Assembly: GCA_031290575.1 (NCBI GenBank)
Contig: JAITNH010000003.1
Coordinates: 62,001 to 126,000 of the forward strand
From: Endomicrobium sp.
GTDB lineage: Bacteria; Elusimicrobiota; Endomicrobiia; Endomicrobiales; Endomicrobiaceae
Reading direction: 5' to 3'
Length of the DNA: 64,000 nucleotides
The notes below the pieces were generated by a model. The model saw only the letters and a program-made list of their open reading frames with translations, did no database searches and was not told the DNA's origin. Numbering within the stretch: the first letter of the stretch is position 1; every line of letters starts with the position of its first letter. The translations under genes and the position numbers were made by a program. Of this stretch, positions 36,683 to 44,921 are shown piece by piece.

Positions 36683-37309
36683 TCATTTACAACTGTCAAG
36701 TCTGCTTTGTGCTTTTTCCGCTTCTTTCGTTGCAGGAAAATTAACTATTATTTCTTTTAAAATTTTTAGAGCCTCACTACTAGATCCAGAAATAAAACAA
36801 TACTCTGCTAAGTTTAAGTAAATATCTTTTACAAGAAAATGATTCGGATATTTTTCAATGAATTTTTTTGAAAAAACAATGGCGTTAAAATAATCCTTTT
36901 TCATATCATAAATGTAAATAATTCTTACATTCGCAAGTGGTTTTAGAACCCCAGAATTTCCACCATCATTCAAAACCTCTTTTAAAATTTTTAGAGCCTC
37001 ACTATAATTACCGAGATCAATTAATATATCAGCCTTAATAAGTCTTGCATGATGCGCAGCAGGTGTTTTCGAAAACTTAGATATTGTGTCATCTAAAAAA
37101 GCGATTCCTGCTTCATGATCACCATGATTAAAAGCCACATAAGCTTTTCCAAGACTTTTATATGAACCTTCATATTTATTATGACATCTTAAGCAATAAA
37201 TAAACACTATAACAATAACTAAACTCACGACTGCAAAAATTTTTAATTTATTACTTTCCAGATATCTCATAAAAAAAAATGAAAATTTTTCTTTAATTTT
37301 ATAATTCAT
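36683..37309 (-). CDS. Membrane-anchored TPR protein
   Basis: The protein has a short basic N-terminus, one transmembrane helix (residues ~22-40, KIFAVVSLVIVIVFIYCL) and about four tetratricopeptide-like repeats (for example LGKAYVAFNHGDHEAGIAFLDDTI and LADILIDLGNYSEALKILKEVL-type units), so the TPRs probably face the periplasm. It resembles YfgM/BamD-style scaffold proteins, but the function is not determinable. The frame extends to a TTG inside the upstream gene; I choose the ATG at 37309 with AAAGG upstream, giving 208 residues. It starts 17 bp after the PHP gene, so the two are probably co-transcribed. Confidence 0.8.
   Translation of the reverse strand: MNYKIKEKFSFFFMRYLESNKLKIFAVVSLVIVIVFIYCLRCHNKYEGSYKSLGKAYVAFNHGDHEAGIAFLDDTISKFSKTPAAHHARLIKADILIDLGNYSEALKILKEVLNDGGNSGVLKPLANVRIIYIYDMKKDYFNAIVFSKKFIEKYPNHFLVKDIYLNLAEYCFISGSSSEALKILKEIIVNFPATKEAEKAQSRLDSCK
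36753..37004. repeat. 27-bp direct repeat inside the TPR gene
   Basis: Segments 36753-36779 and 36978-37004 are identical over 27 bp, 225 bp (75 codons) apart, and encode the same SEALKILKE part of two TPR units. TPR units normally diverge quickly at DNA level, so perfect identity suggests recent internal duplication or gene conversion. Confidence 0.75.
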
Positions 37310-37325
37310 ATTAGCCTTTTCAATT

Positions 37326-37973
37326 TTACATATATTTAACAACTATTTCTTGTGAATTTTTTTGCATAATATCATAATAATTTGCAGGAAGCCCTGAATC
37401 AAGCAAAGTTTGCAATATAAGAGACTGTGTCAAAAGATTCTCAGGCATATGAGTATCAGTATTTAAAACAAGTTTTGCATTTTTTTTAATAGCAATCAAT
37501 GCAACTTCTTTATTCGTAATATTATGCCCATTCCTTGTGGTAATTTCTATCTTCACATCATTTTTTGCTGCAATATTAGCTTCATTTTCAGACAAGTGGC
37601 CAGGATGAGCCAATATATCAATTTTGGCATTAACAGCATAATAATTTGTTTCAGGAGGAACAGTTTCTACAACACTTTCGCCATGAACAACAATAATTCT
37701 AGCACCAAGATTTCTACATTCCTTTGCAACAGTATTAATAAGCTTTGGCGGTATATAAGTCAATTCTGCTCCTGGTAAAACCAATATATCATAACTTGTT
37801 GTCAATATTTTTGCAACCTTAATCATTTGCGGAATAACAAGTTCCATATTGGAATAATCAACATGATCTGTAACTGCAATAACAGTATAACCTCTAAATT
37901 TTGCTCTATAAACAAGCTCGGATGGACCCAAAACTCCATCCGAAAAGAAGGTATGAGTATGTAAGTCTATCAT
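37326..37973 (-). CDS. PHP-domain phosphoesterase
   Basis: A 215-residue protein of the PHP metal-dependent phosphoesterase family: DLHTHTFFSDG, AVTDHVDYSN, LPGAELTYI, VVHGESV, ILAHPGHLS and LNTDTHMPEN supply the expected His/Asp/Glu metal ligands. Histidinol-phosphate-phosphatase-like and YcdX-like proteins look like this; the substrate is not determinable. AAAGGAG gives a strong SD for the ATG at 37973. Confidence 0.88.
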   Translation of the reverse strand: MIDLHTHTFFSDGVLGPSELVYRAKFRGYTVIAVTDHVDYSNMELVIPQMIKVAKILTTSYDILVLPGAELTYIPPKLINTVAKECRNLGARIIVVHGESVVETVPPETNYYAVNAKIDILAHPGHLSENEANIAAKNDVKIEITTRNGHNITNKEVALIAIKKNAKLVLNTDTHMPENLLTQSLILQTLLDSGLPANYYDIMQKNSQEIVVKYM

Positions 37974-38408
37974 ATTTCGCTCCTTTAGAACTGCGACAAA
38001 CGAATCAACAAGTTCGCAAAATTATGAACTTTTTGAGATGAAAATTACTAATTTTAATCACATTCCATATCTGTTATTCACCTAATACGTTTACTACTGC
38101 TACCAGCATTGCCATATACTAAAAACAAACAATACTAGCAATCCCCCCCCCAGTTTATATTATTTCATAACTCAACACAAGTTTTTTTTAAAAAGCAATA
38201 GTTCGCCTTGTAAGTTATTATAATTTATCCTAATAATGACCACACCAAATTATATCTTTATTTTATGTTTGATATACTTTACAATGTTATATAACATCAC
38301 AAAAAAATACACTTAGAATCTATTGGCAAAATTTCACGTTCTAAATTTTTATATTTATATAATTTAACAACTCATTTCCATTTTTAAAACAATATCCATG
38401 CAATTTCA
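37974..38408. other. Gene-free spacer between rnhB and the PHP gene
   Basis: About 435 bp, AT-rich, no intact gene. At its centre lies the isolated nine-C tract described separately (38140-38154). On the minus strand a TTG just after the G-run opens 13 codons before a stop, so the tract might mark the start of a lost gene; this is speculative. Confidence 0.4.
38140..38154. repeat. 15-bp nine-C motif identical to the one before rplY
   Basis: The plus strand reads aatcccccccccagt, identical to 14129-14143. Here it is not next to any gene start. A shorter variant (eight C followed by AG) is at 41335-41344. Confidence 0.85.
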
Positions 38409-39023
38409 TCATTTCTTAGTAATAAGCATAGACACCGGAGTAAAAGTCAACCTATGAATTGGAGACGGACCATACTTTTTTAAAGCCTCCATATGCATTC
38501 TCGTCCCATATCCTTTATGTTTTCCGAACCCATAAATATAGTATTGTTTTGTATATGTATACTCAAGCATCATTCTATCTCTGGCCACCTTGGCAAGTAC
38601 AGAAGCTGCGGCAATACATGCACTTTTTGCATCGCCTTTAACAATTGCCTTTTGTCGAAAATCAATATTTGGCAATTCATGATTGCCATCTATTAAACAC
38701 AAATCAGGTTTTATTTTTAATTTTAATATTGCCTTAGTCATAGCAAGAAACACTGCTTCTAAAATATTAATCTTATCTATAATTGCACTATTAACAACCT
38801 CGACAGAGTAATCCAAGGATCTTTCTTTTATTATAATAGAAACCCTTTTTCGTTTTTTTTCTGACAATCGTTTTGAATCATTTAAATCAAAAATTTTACA
38901 ATTTTTCGAAAAAATTACTGCAGCAGCTACCACCGGGCCTGCTAAAGCACCCCTTCCAACTTCATCAACCCCGGCAACATAATCAAATCCTTTATCATAA
39001 AAATTATTATCAAACAAGAACAT
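38409..39023 (-). CDS. rnhB: Ribonuclease HII
   Basis: RNase HII removes ribonucleotides from DNA and RNA of RNA-DNA hybrids. The DEDD-type catalytic residues are seen in [28 protein letters not shown] and [15 protein letters not shown]; the C-terminal KHKGYGT segment is present. Candidate starts are a TTG at 39041 and ATGs at 39029 and 39023, all overlapping the end of rplS; none has an SD. I choose 39023, giving 204 residues. It ends the rpsP-khpA-rimM-trmD-rplS-rnhB cluster. Confidence 0.94.
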   Translation of the reverse strand: MFLFDNNFYDKGFDYVAGVDEVGRGALAGPVVAAAVIFSKNCKIFDLNDSKRLSEKKRKRVSIIIKERSLDYSVEVVNSAIIDKINILEAVFLAMTKAILKLKIKPDLCLIDGNHELPNIDFRQKAIVKGDAKSACIAAASVLAKVARDRMMLEYTYTKQYYIYGFGKHKGYGTRMHMEALKKYGPSPIHRLTFTPVSMLITKK

Positions 39024-39420
39024 GGTCATTAGATTTATCAATACTATGTTTCGCCGAAGATATTTTATTGGACTTTTTCGAAGAGTCTTCGGAAATTCTT
39101 GCGGCTTTTCCTGAAAGTTTTCTTAAATAATACAGCCTTGCCCTACGTACTTTGCCACGTCTTAGAATCATAATTTTTTCAATTTTAGGAGAATGCATCG
39201 GAAAAATTCTTTCAATTCCTATGCCAAAAGAAACCTTCCTCACTGTAAAAGTTTTTGAAAGACCACTACCTCTTACACGCATAACTATACCTTCAAAAAC
39301 TTGAACTCTTTCGTTTGCACCTTCAACTACTTTAAAATATATTTTTACTTGATCGCCAGATCTAAAAAAAACACCTAAATCTCTTTTTCGTATTAGCTGA
39401 ATCTGTTCTAATAATGACAT
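39010..39420 (-). CDS. rplS: Ribosomal protein bL19 with acidic/serine-rich C-terminal extension
   Basis: bL19 lies at the 30S-50S interface. Residues ~1-110 are typical ([61 protein letters not shown]). The last ~25 residues ([14 protein letters not shown]...) are extra compared with the usual ~115-residue protein and overlap the start of rnhB; they may be non-essential. AAAGGAG precedes the ATG. Confidence 0.95.
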   Translation of the reverse strand: MSLLEQIQLIRKRDLGVFFRSGDQVKIYFKVVEGANERVQVFEGIVMRVRGSGLSKTFTVRKVSFGIGIERIFPMHSPKIEKIMILRRGKVRRARLYYLRKLSGKAARISEDSSKKSNKISSAKHSIDKSNDHVLV

Positions 39421-39491
39421 TTACTGCTCTCCTTTATAAATACCACAACACTATTGACAACTAATCATTGCAATATATGAAGCTATATAAA

Positions 39492-40208
39492 TTAGTTTTT
39501 CTTTATTTCTGTATCTAATAAATCAGGACGACGTTTTTTAGTTCTTTCATACGAGTCCTCTGTACACCACTCACCAATTTTTTTATGATCTCCAGATAAA
39601 AGAACTTTGGGTACACCATAACCACGGAATATCGCAGGTCTCGTATAATGAGAATAATCTAACAATCCATCATAAAATGAATCATTTTTCACAGAATCTT
39701 CTTTTTTTATAACTCCTGGAAGCATCCTTGCAACACTATCGACTAAAACCATTGAAGGAATTTCTCCACCTGTAAGAATATAATCGCCTATAGATATTTC
39801 ATCGTCAACATAATTTACAATACGCTCGTCAACACCTTCATAACGACCACACAAAAGAACTAAATGTTTAAACTTAGACAAATTTCTTACAAGCATATTG
39901 TTTAACCTTTTACCTTGCGGCGACATATAGACAACATAAGGTTTTGAATAGGGATTCTTATAAGAATTATTCTTTTTTTTAACCCCAACACTTTTTATAG
40001 CATCATACAGCGGCTCAGGGCTCATAACCATACCCACAACCCCGCCAAAAGGTTTATCATCAATTTTTTTATGCTTACTTTTAGAGAATGATCTTATATC
40101 AACAAGATTGATTCTAATAATTCTTTTATGTATGGCTTTAGCTATCAAACCTTCTGCAAAAGGTCCATCAAACATTTTCGGAAAAATTGTAAGAATATCA
40201 ATCCTCAT
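39492..40208 (-). CDS. trmD: tRNA (guanine-N1-)-methyltransferase
   Basis: TrmD methylates G37 of tRNAs to prevent frameshifting, using SAM in a trefoil-knot (SPOUT) fold. MRIDILTIFPKMF, VYMSPQGKRL, LLCGRYEGVDERI and the knot region DEISIGDYILTGGEIP are intact. The frame extends to 40241, but the conserved N-terminus starts at the ATG at 40208, overlapping the rimM stop by 11 bases; 238 residues result. The overlap implies co-translation with rimM. Confidence 0.96.
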   Translation of the reverse strand: MRIDILTIFPKMFDGPFAEGLIAKAIHKRIIRINLVDIRSFSKSKHKKIDDKPFGGVVGMVMSPEPLYDAIKSVGVKKKNNSYKNPYSKPYVVYMSPQGKRLNNMLVRNLSKFKHLVLLCGRYEGVDERIVNYVDDEISIGDYILTGGEIPSMVLVDSVARMLPGVIKKEDSVKNDSFYDGLLDYSHYTRPAIFRGYGVPKVLLSGDHKKIGEWCTEDSYERTKKRRPDLLDTEIKKN

Positions 40209-40509
40209 AAACGAAACAACCGTTGTACTCAAGAATATCATCCGCCGATTTCACTTGATCATAAATACCTTCATATTCTTTAGGCAAAACGATAAAAATT
40301 TTTTTTCTTGCAATATTAACTTCTTTTATTATGTTTTTTAATGCAGGAATTAAAATTTCCTCATTATAGCACCTTACAACCCAAACATCATTACTACTAT
40401 TCAATATAATATCAGACAAAACACCCATCCATTCTCCATTTTGATTAAAAACCTCAAAACCCAAAATATCGGATATTTTCCATCTAAAATCATTTTTTTT
40501 TAAATTCAT
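40198..40509 (-). CDS. rimM: RimM reduced to its PRC-barrel domain
   Basis: RimM helps mature the 30S head by binding uS19. The family has ~165-180 residues: an N-terminal RimM domain and a C-terminal PRC barrel. This protein has 103 residues, and the PRC barrel starts at about residue 16 (ILGFEVFNQNGEWMGVLSDI, EEILIPALKNII, KKIFIVLPKEYEGIYD). Only four bases separate it from khpA, so there is no room for a lost N-terminal fragment. Context (between khpA and trmD) makes the identity firm. The truncation is either functional streamlining or decay. GAGTGATAAA is a modest SD. Confidence 0.85.
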   Translation of the reverse strand: MNLKKNDFRWKISDILGFEVFNQNGEWMGVLSDIILNSSNDVWVVRCYNEEILIPALKNIIKEVNIARKKIFIVLPKEYEGIYDQVKSADDILEYNGCFVYED

Positions 40510-40513
40510 TTTA

Positions 40514-40744
40514 TCACTCTACTACTTCAACGCTGGCTCTCTTATCAAGTTTCGCAGAAGCAGAATTTACAATAATTCTTATTGCTTTGATAATTCTGCC
40601 CTCTTTACCGATAATTTTACCTCTGTCACAATCGGCTACTTTCAACTCTAAAACAGTTGCCTTTTCTCCAGCAATTTCTTTAACTTCTACCCTATCCGGA
40701 TCGTCAACCAAAGCCTTAGCAATCAAAAGCACAAGTTCTTTCAT
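40514..40744 (-). CDS. khpA: KH-domain RNA-binding protein KhpA (YlqC)
   Basis: A 76-residue single KH domain with the GxxG loop in RGKIIGKEGRIIKAIR; KhpA-type proteins bind RNA, often with KhpB. The frame opens at 40765, but the ATG at 40744 (MKELVLLIAKALVDDP) fits the family and has AGGGG upstream. It is flanked by rpsP and rimM, the standard position of ylqC. Confidence 0.92.
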   Translation of the reverse strand: MKELVLLIAKALVDDPDRVEVKEIAGEKATVLELKVADCDRGKIIGKEGRIIKAIRIIVNSASAKLDKRASVEVVE

Positions 40745-40812
40745 AACTCTTCCCCTCTCAAGCATGATATATTCTCAACATAAAATCAAATATTACTTAT
40801 ATATATTCTCCA

Positions 40813-41076
40813 TCAAGCTTTTTGTTCCTCGCAACAATCTCTGACCTCTTTCTTTATCAATACAGCCACCGTTTCTGATGTCTTTGCTCCAATGGTTAAC
40901 CAATAATTTAGCCTATCCATATTAATAATGAGTTTATTATCTGTTGCTATAGGATCGTACTGACCAAGAACTTCTATAGGTTTTCCATCTCTTTTTGCTC
41001 TCTGATCAATAGCTACAACTCTATAATAAGGTCTTTTCGGTCTACCCCTTCTCTGCAAACGTAATCGAACAGCCAT
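40813..41076 (-). CDS. rpsP: Ribosomal protein bS16
   Basis: bS16 is a primary 30S assembly protein. The 87-residue protein is canonical: MAVRLRLQRRGRPKRPYYRVVAID, EVLGQYDP, DRLNYWLTIGAKTSETV. TAGGAGG gives a strong SD. First gene of the rpsP-khpA-rimM-trmD-rplS-rnhB cluster; ffh, often upstream, is not here. Confidence 0.97.
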   Translation of the reverse strand: MAVRLRLQRRGRPKRPYYRVVAIDQRAKRDGKPIEVLGQYDPIATDNKLIINMDRLNYWLTIGAKTSETVAVLIKKEVRDCCEEQKA

Positions 41077-41556
41077 CTCTACCTCCTATAACAATCAAAC
41101 CCAACTCAACGCAACAAAAATTCAAACATTTAAGATGTGCCCCTAAATATATACAAGAATTTATGATTTGTCAAACAGGCCAGAGTGTTTCGACAATTTC
41201 CAATATTTCCACGAAATATCTACGACCAAAAGATAATATATATATCCACGTCCAAAACAACGAACTCATTAGATATTCATAAAAACTACACTTCCCACGC
41301 CCTCAACAAACACAGATTACCTTTATAAGCTACACCCCCCCCAGCTTCATGATACAAATAAGGCAAGTACCGCATATGCATTCAATAAATTTAGCAACTA
41401 GTTTAAACTCTAATAATTAAATACATCCTTGAACATTACTTAAAATCCATATTTAATATCAAAAGCAATTTGCTATTTTTTGATCACATGAAATCGCTAG
41501 CAGCTGCAAACTTTTTATTTTTTAACTCAAGCTATTGTTGAACAAAAATACTAAAA
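41077..41556. other. Gene-free spacer between rpsP and tRNA-Ser
   Basis: About 480 bp, no intact gene. It holds the eight-C variant of the C-tract motif at 41335-41344. The rpsP promoter should lie within ~150 bp of 41076 but I could not pin it. Confidence 0.5.
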
Positions 41557-41649
41557 CGGAGAGGGAGAGATTCGAACTCTCGGTACGAATTTTATATTCG
41601 CACACCGGTTTAGCAAACCAGCGCACTAGACCAACTATGCGACCCCTCC
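41557..41649 (-). tRNA. tRNA-Ser (GCU)
   Basis: The minus strand folds as a type II tRNA: 7-bp acceptor stem (GGAGGGG with CCTCTCC, one G-U), D-arm with GTTGGTCTAG, anticodon arm CTGGT-TTGCTAA-ACCGG giving anticodon GCU, a long variable arm (GCGAAT pairing ATTCG) and T-arm GAGAG-TTCGAAT-CTCTC. Discriminator G73 and the long arm are serine identity features. CCA is not encoded. It reads AGC/AGU codons and is the only RNA gene I found. Confidence 0.96.
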
Positions 41650-41828
41650 AAAATAACCCCCATACATTGACTTAATTAATCTAAAGTAACCAAGTCTGAA
41701 TTATAATAAATTATCATTATTCATGCAATCATTGAATTGCTTTTTTATATATTAGTTGATATAATTTGAGGTATATATTGATTCATAAAGTACTGTAATA
41801 AAAGCATTTCGTTCGTTATGGAGTAATT

Positions 41829-42713
41829 ATGAAATTAATTGATGGTAAAAAAATATCAGACGATATAAGAGCTGAAATAAAAAAAGCTATTGTCAAAATT
41901 CAACAGCAAACCGGAAGAGTTCCCGCTCTTGCAACAGTTTTAGTAGGCAAAGATCCTGCAAGCCAGTTGTATATTAAACTGAAGATTAAAGCATGCGATA
42001 ATGTCGGAATAAAATCTTTTCACCATAATCTTGCTACAAATTCTTCTCAGGAAAAGATCATTTCTTTAATAAAAAAATTAAATAGAAATGATGAAATTGA
42101 TGGCATTCTATTGCAACTTCCTCTTCCAGACAATAGAAATATCCAAAATTGCATAAATGCAATCGATCCATTAAAAGATGTTGACGGATTGCATCCATTT
42201 AATACAGGACTTCTTAATATCTCAAAAAACTGGAATGAATTGATGCAAAAAAAATCTTTGATTTCTTGTACTCCCCTTGGTATTATACATTTGTTAAATA
42301 AATCGAATATATCCATAGATAGAAAAACAGCAGTTGTTATAGGAAGATCTAACCTGGTCGGCAAACCTCTGGCTATGCTTTTGCTTGCAAACAATGCTAC
42401 AGTTATAATGACTCATTCGAAAACAAAAAATTTAAAGGAATTGTGCAAAATGGCAGATATTATTATTATAGCCATTGGCAAAGCAAAATTTTTAACAAAA
42501 GATTTTATAAAAGACGGTACTACAGTTATCGATGTCGGCATAAATAGAACAGCGAATGGATTATCAGGTGATGTTGATTTTAATGCTGTGAAAAATATGA
42601 ATATAGCAATCACGCCTGTTCCAGGAGGTGTAGGTGCTATGACTATAACAATGCTTTTGAAAAACACTTTAAAGGCATTCTGTAAGAGACATAGAAAAAA
42701 CAATGAGTTTTGA
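41829..42713 (+). CDS. folD: Bifunctional methylene-THF dehydrogenase / methenyl-THF cyclohydrolase
   Basis: FolD interconverts 5,10-methylene-THF and 10-formyl-THF, linking the glycine cleavage and MetF reactions in this window with purine formylation. The 294-residue protein has VGKDPASQLYIKLKIKAC with the catalytic Lys, ILLQLPLP, KDVDGLHPFNTG, SCTPLGIIHLL, VIGRSNLVGKPLA and PVPGGVGAMT. GGAG precedes the ATG. It is head-on to replication if the origin is at ~56.4 kb. Its last 11 bases overlap the next gene. Confidence 0.96.
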   Translation: MKLIDGKKISDDIRAEIKKAIVKIQQQTGRVPALATVLVGKDPASQLYIKLKIKACDNVGIKSFHHNLATNSSQEKIISLIKKLNRNDEIDGILLQLPLPDNRNIQNCINAIDPLKDVDGLHPFNTGLLNISKNWNELMQKKSLISCTPLGIIHLLNKSNISIDRKTAVVIGRSNLVGKPLAMLLLANNATVIMTHSKTKNLKELCKMADIIIIAIGKAKFLTKDFIKDGTTVIDVGINRTANGLSGDVDFNAVKNMNIAITPVPGGVGAMTITMLLKNTLKAFCKRHRKNNEF

Positions 42714-43497
42714 TTTCGTAATAACTTGTTTACTACCAATGATAACAGGTGTTGTATATTTTTTCATGGCGTTTGAAATAAGACGTATAAGCAGATTCCG
42801 TTCAATGATGTTTGGCGAAATTGTTTTTAAAAAAATTGAAAATGCATTTTTAATGTTTGGTATTTATTTTATCACTCGTCTAGTTCAAAATTTTTCAGGC
42901 CCCCACCCTTTGCCGTTAATAATAAATTGCTTGAGACAATTTCTTTTGATGGCAATAATTGCTCCATCGATTGTTGTGACCATTTCTCATTGGGTACCAA
43001 CACCAAGCGAAATACTTCGTTCTACAAAACTTGTTGCATATACAATTGGGATATCAATAGGTGTAATCTTTGTTTTACTAAACACCATCGCCGTAACAGA
43101 TTCCAAAGTTTTATCAACATGGGGCAATATTCAAGCGTATGAGCCTATATGGTTTCAATCTGCAAACACGCCAATACAACTCATATTAGTACATTTAATA
43201 TGCCAATTTATTTCGCCTGTTAGTTTTTTATTACTTGCAGCAATATACGTAAGACATAAACGACACAATTATCAACTTGCAAGTATATATAACTTAATTC
43301 CTGTTAAATGGAAATATCTTGAAGCTAGTTTAATTATTTTCGCTTTTTCATTTGTCGTGGCAGGCATTGCTGTAATTTGTGGCAAATATTACACATATAT
43401 ATGGTCTATTTATTTTGTCGGAGCAATTATTTCAGGGGTTCTTGAAATGAGAAACATAAAACTTCCCCCACGTGAAATGCCAAATGATTTGAAATAA
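42703..43497 (+). CDS. Seven-helix membrane protein of unknown function
   Basis: A 264-residue integral membrane protein with about seven hydrophobic helices (residues ~5-26, 48-65, 79-97, 110-131, 159-184, 205-226, 232-249) and a short polar C-terminus (KLPPREMPNDLK). I recognise no family; it resembles 7-TM sensory modules in general layout only. The ATG lies inside the end of folD (11-base overlap), so it is translationally coupled to folD. It converges with serS. Confidence 0.8.
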   Translation: MSFDFVITCLLPMITGVVYFFMAFEIRRISRFRSMMFGEIVFKKIENAFLMFGIYFITRLVQNFSGPHPLPLIINCLRQFLLMAIIAPSIVVTISHWVPTPSEILRSTKLVAYTIGISIGVIFVLLNTIAVTDSKVLSTWGNIQAYEPIWFQSANTPIQLILVHLICQFISPVSFLLLAAIYVRHKRHNYQLASIYNLIPVKWKYLEASLIIFAFSFVVAGIAVICGKYYTYIWSIYFVGAIISGVLEMRNIKLPPREMPNDLK

Positions 43498-43574
43498 AAA
43501 AATTTTCAGCTTTCAATTATACATAAAAAGATTGTCTAGTTATGAATTATCATAATTTTTAAGAATGGACATTT

Positions 43575-44849
43575 TCATCTAGACTCAATAATGCTGAAAC
43601 CTGTGTATTTACGCAAAACCTCGGGAATCACTACTGAGCCATTTTCTTGTTGATAATTTTCAAGTATTGCTGCAAATGTTCTGCCAATAGCAACTCCTGA
43701 ACCATTTAATGTATGCAATAATTTTTTCCTATTGTTTTGAGAATATTTTACTTTTATATTCATTCTTCTTGCTTGAAAATCTTTAAAATTTGAACACGAA
43801 GAAACTTCTCTATAAACTCCATCTCCTGCAAACCATACTTCTAAATCATAAGTTTTTGCTGATGAAAAAGCCATATCACCTGTAGATAAAAGCACAACCC
43901 TGTAAGGAAGATCTAAAAGTTCTAAAACATTTCTTACATCAACAACGAGGGAATCTAATTCTTCATTTGATGTTTCGGGACTGACAAATTTTACAAGCTC
44001 CACCTTATTGAACTGATGATTTCTTACAAGCCCTTTTGTATCTCTACCATAACTACCAGATTCCCTTCTAAAACAAGCAGAATAAGAAACAAATTTCTGT
44101 GGGAGAAAAGATTCCTCTAATACTTCGTCTCTATAAATATTTGTTACAGGGACTTCAGCTGTCGGTATTAAATACAAATCATCATTAACACATTTAAATG
44201 CTTCCTCTTCAAATCTAGGAAGTTGGCCTGTTCCTATCATAGAATTAGTATTTACAAGATAAGGAGTCATTATTTCTTGATAACCTTTTGTTTTATGCGT
44301 ATCTAAGAAAAAAGTAATAATTGCTCTTTCCAAAACACAACCATCATTTCTTAAAACTGCAAAACGAGAGCCTGAAATTTTTGAAGCTGTTTTAAAATCT
44401 AGAATTCCTAATTCCTTTCCTATTTCCCAATGATGCTTAGGTTTAAAAGAAAATCTTTTTGGCTGACCAATAAATCTTATAATCTTATTATAGCTTTCAT
44501 CTCCACCAATAGGAACATCCTCATCAGGAATATTCGGCAAATCAAGAAGAAAATTCTCTATTTGGTTTTCAACTATTAAAAATCGTTTTTCCAGTTCTTG
44601 AATTGCAGTTCTTATATTACCTGTTTCTTTAAAAAGTTCAGCCAAAACCTCACCCTCCTCTCTTCTAAATCTGCCTATTTCCTCAGATTTTTTGTTTCTC
44701 CTCAATCTTAATCCCTCTATTTCGCCTATTATAAACTTTCTTTCATTGTCCAATTTTAAAAGTTGACCAAAATCAATTTTTTTATTTCTATTTAACATTG
44801 CCTGCGTGATTATTTCAACATTTTTTCTAATAATCTTGATGTCTAACAT
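43575..44849 (-). CDS. serS: Seryl-tRNA synthetase
   Basis: SerRS charges tRNA-Ser (one such tRNA is 2 kb away). The N-terminal coiled-coil arm (residues ~30-100) precedes the class II core: motif 2 [22 protein letters not shown] and motif 3 [19 protein letters not shown]. The frame extends to 44888, but the ATG at 44849 has TTGGAG upstream and starts with the canonical [12 protein letters not shown], giving 424 residues. It lies 72 bp after dnaE on the same strand. Confidence 0.96.
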   Translation of the reverse strand: MLDIKIIRKNVEIITQAMLNRNKKIDFGQLLKLDNERKFIIGEIEGLRLRRNKKSEEIGRFRREEGEVLAELFKETGNIRTAIQELEKRFLIVENQIENFLLDLPNIPDEDVPIGGDESYNKIIRFIGQPKRFSFKPKHHWEIGKELGILDFKTASKISGSRFAVLRNDGCVLERAIITFFLDTHKTKGYQEIMTPYLVNTNSMIGTGQLPRFEEEAFKCVNDDLYLIPTAEVPVTNIYRDEVLEESFLPQKFVSYSACFRRESGSYGRDTKGLVRNHQFNKVELVKFVSPETSNEELDSLVVDVRNVLELLDLPYRVVLLSTGDMAFSSAKTYDLEVWFAGDGVYREVSSCSNFKDFQARRMNIKVKYSQNNRKKLLHTLNGSGVAIGRTFAAILENYQQENGSVVIPEVLRKYTGFSIIESR

Positions 44850-44921
44850 TTTTTTCTCCAATATTATGATTATATATTGTATTTTCAATTAACTATATTT
44901 TGTAATATATGAAGCAAACAC

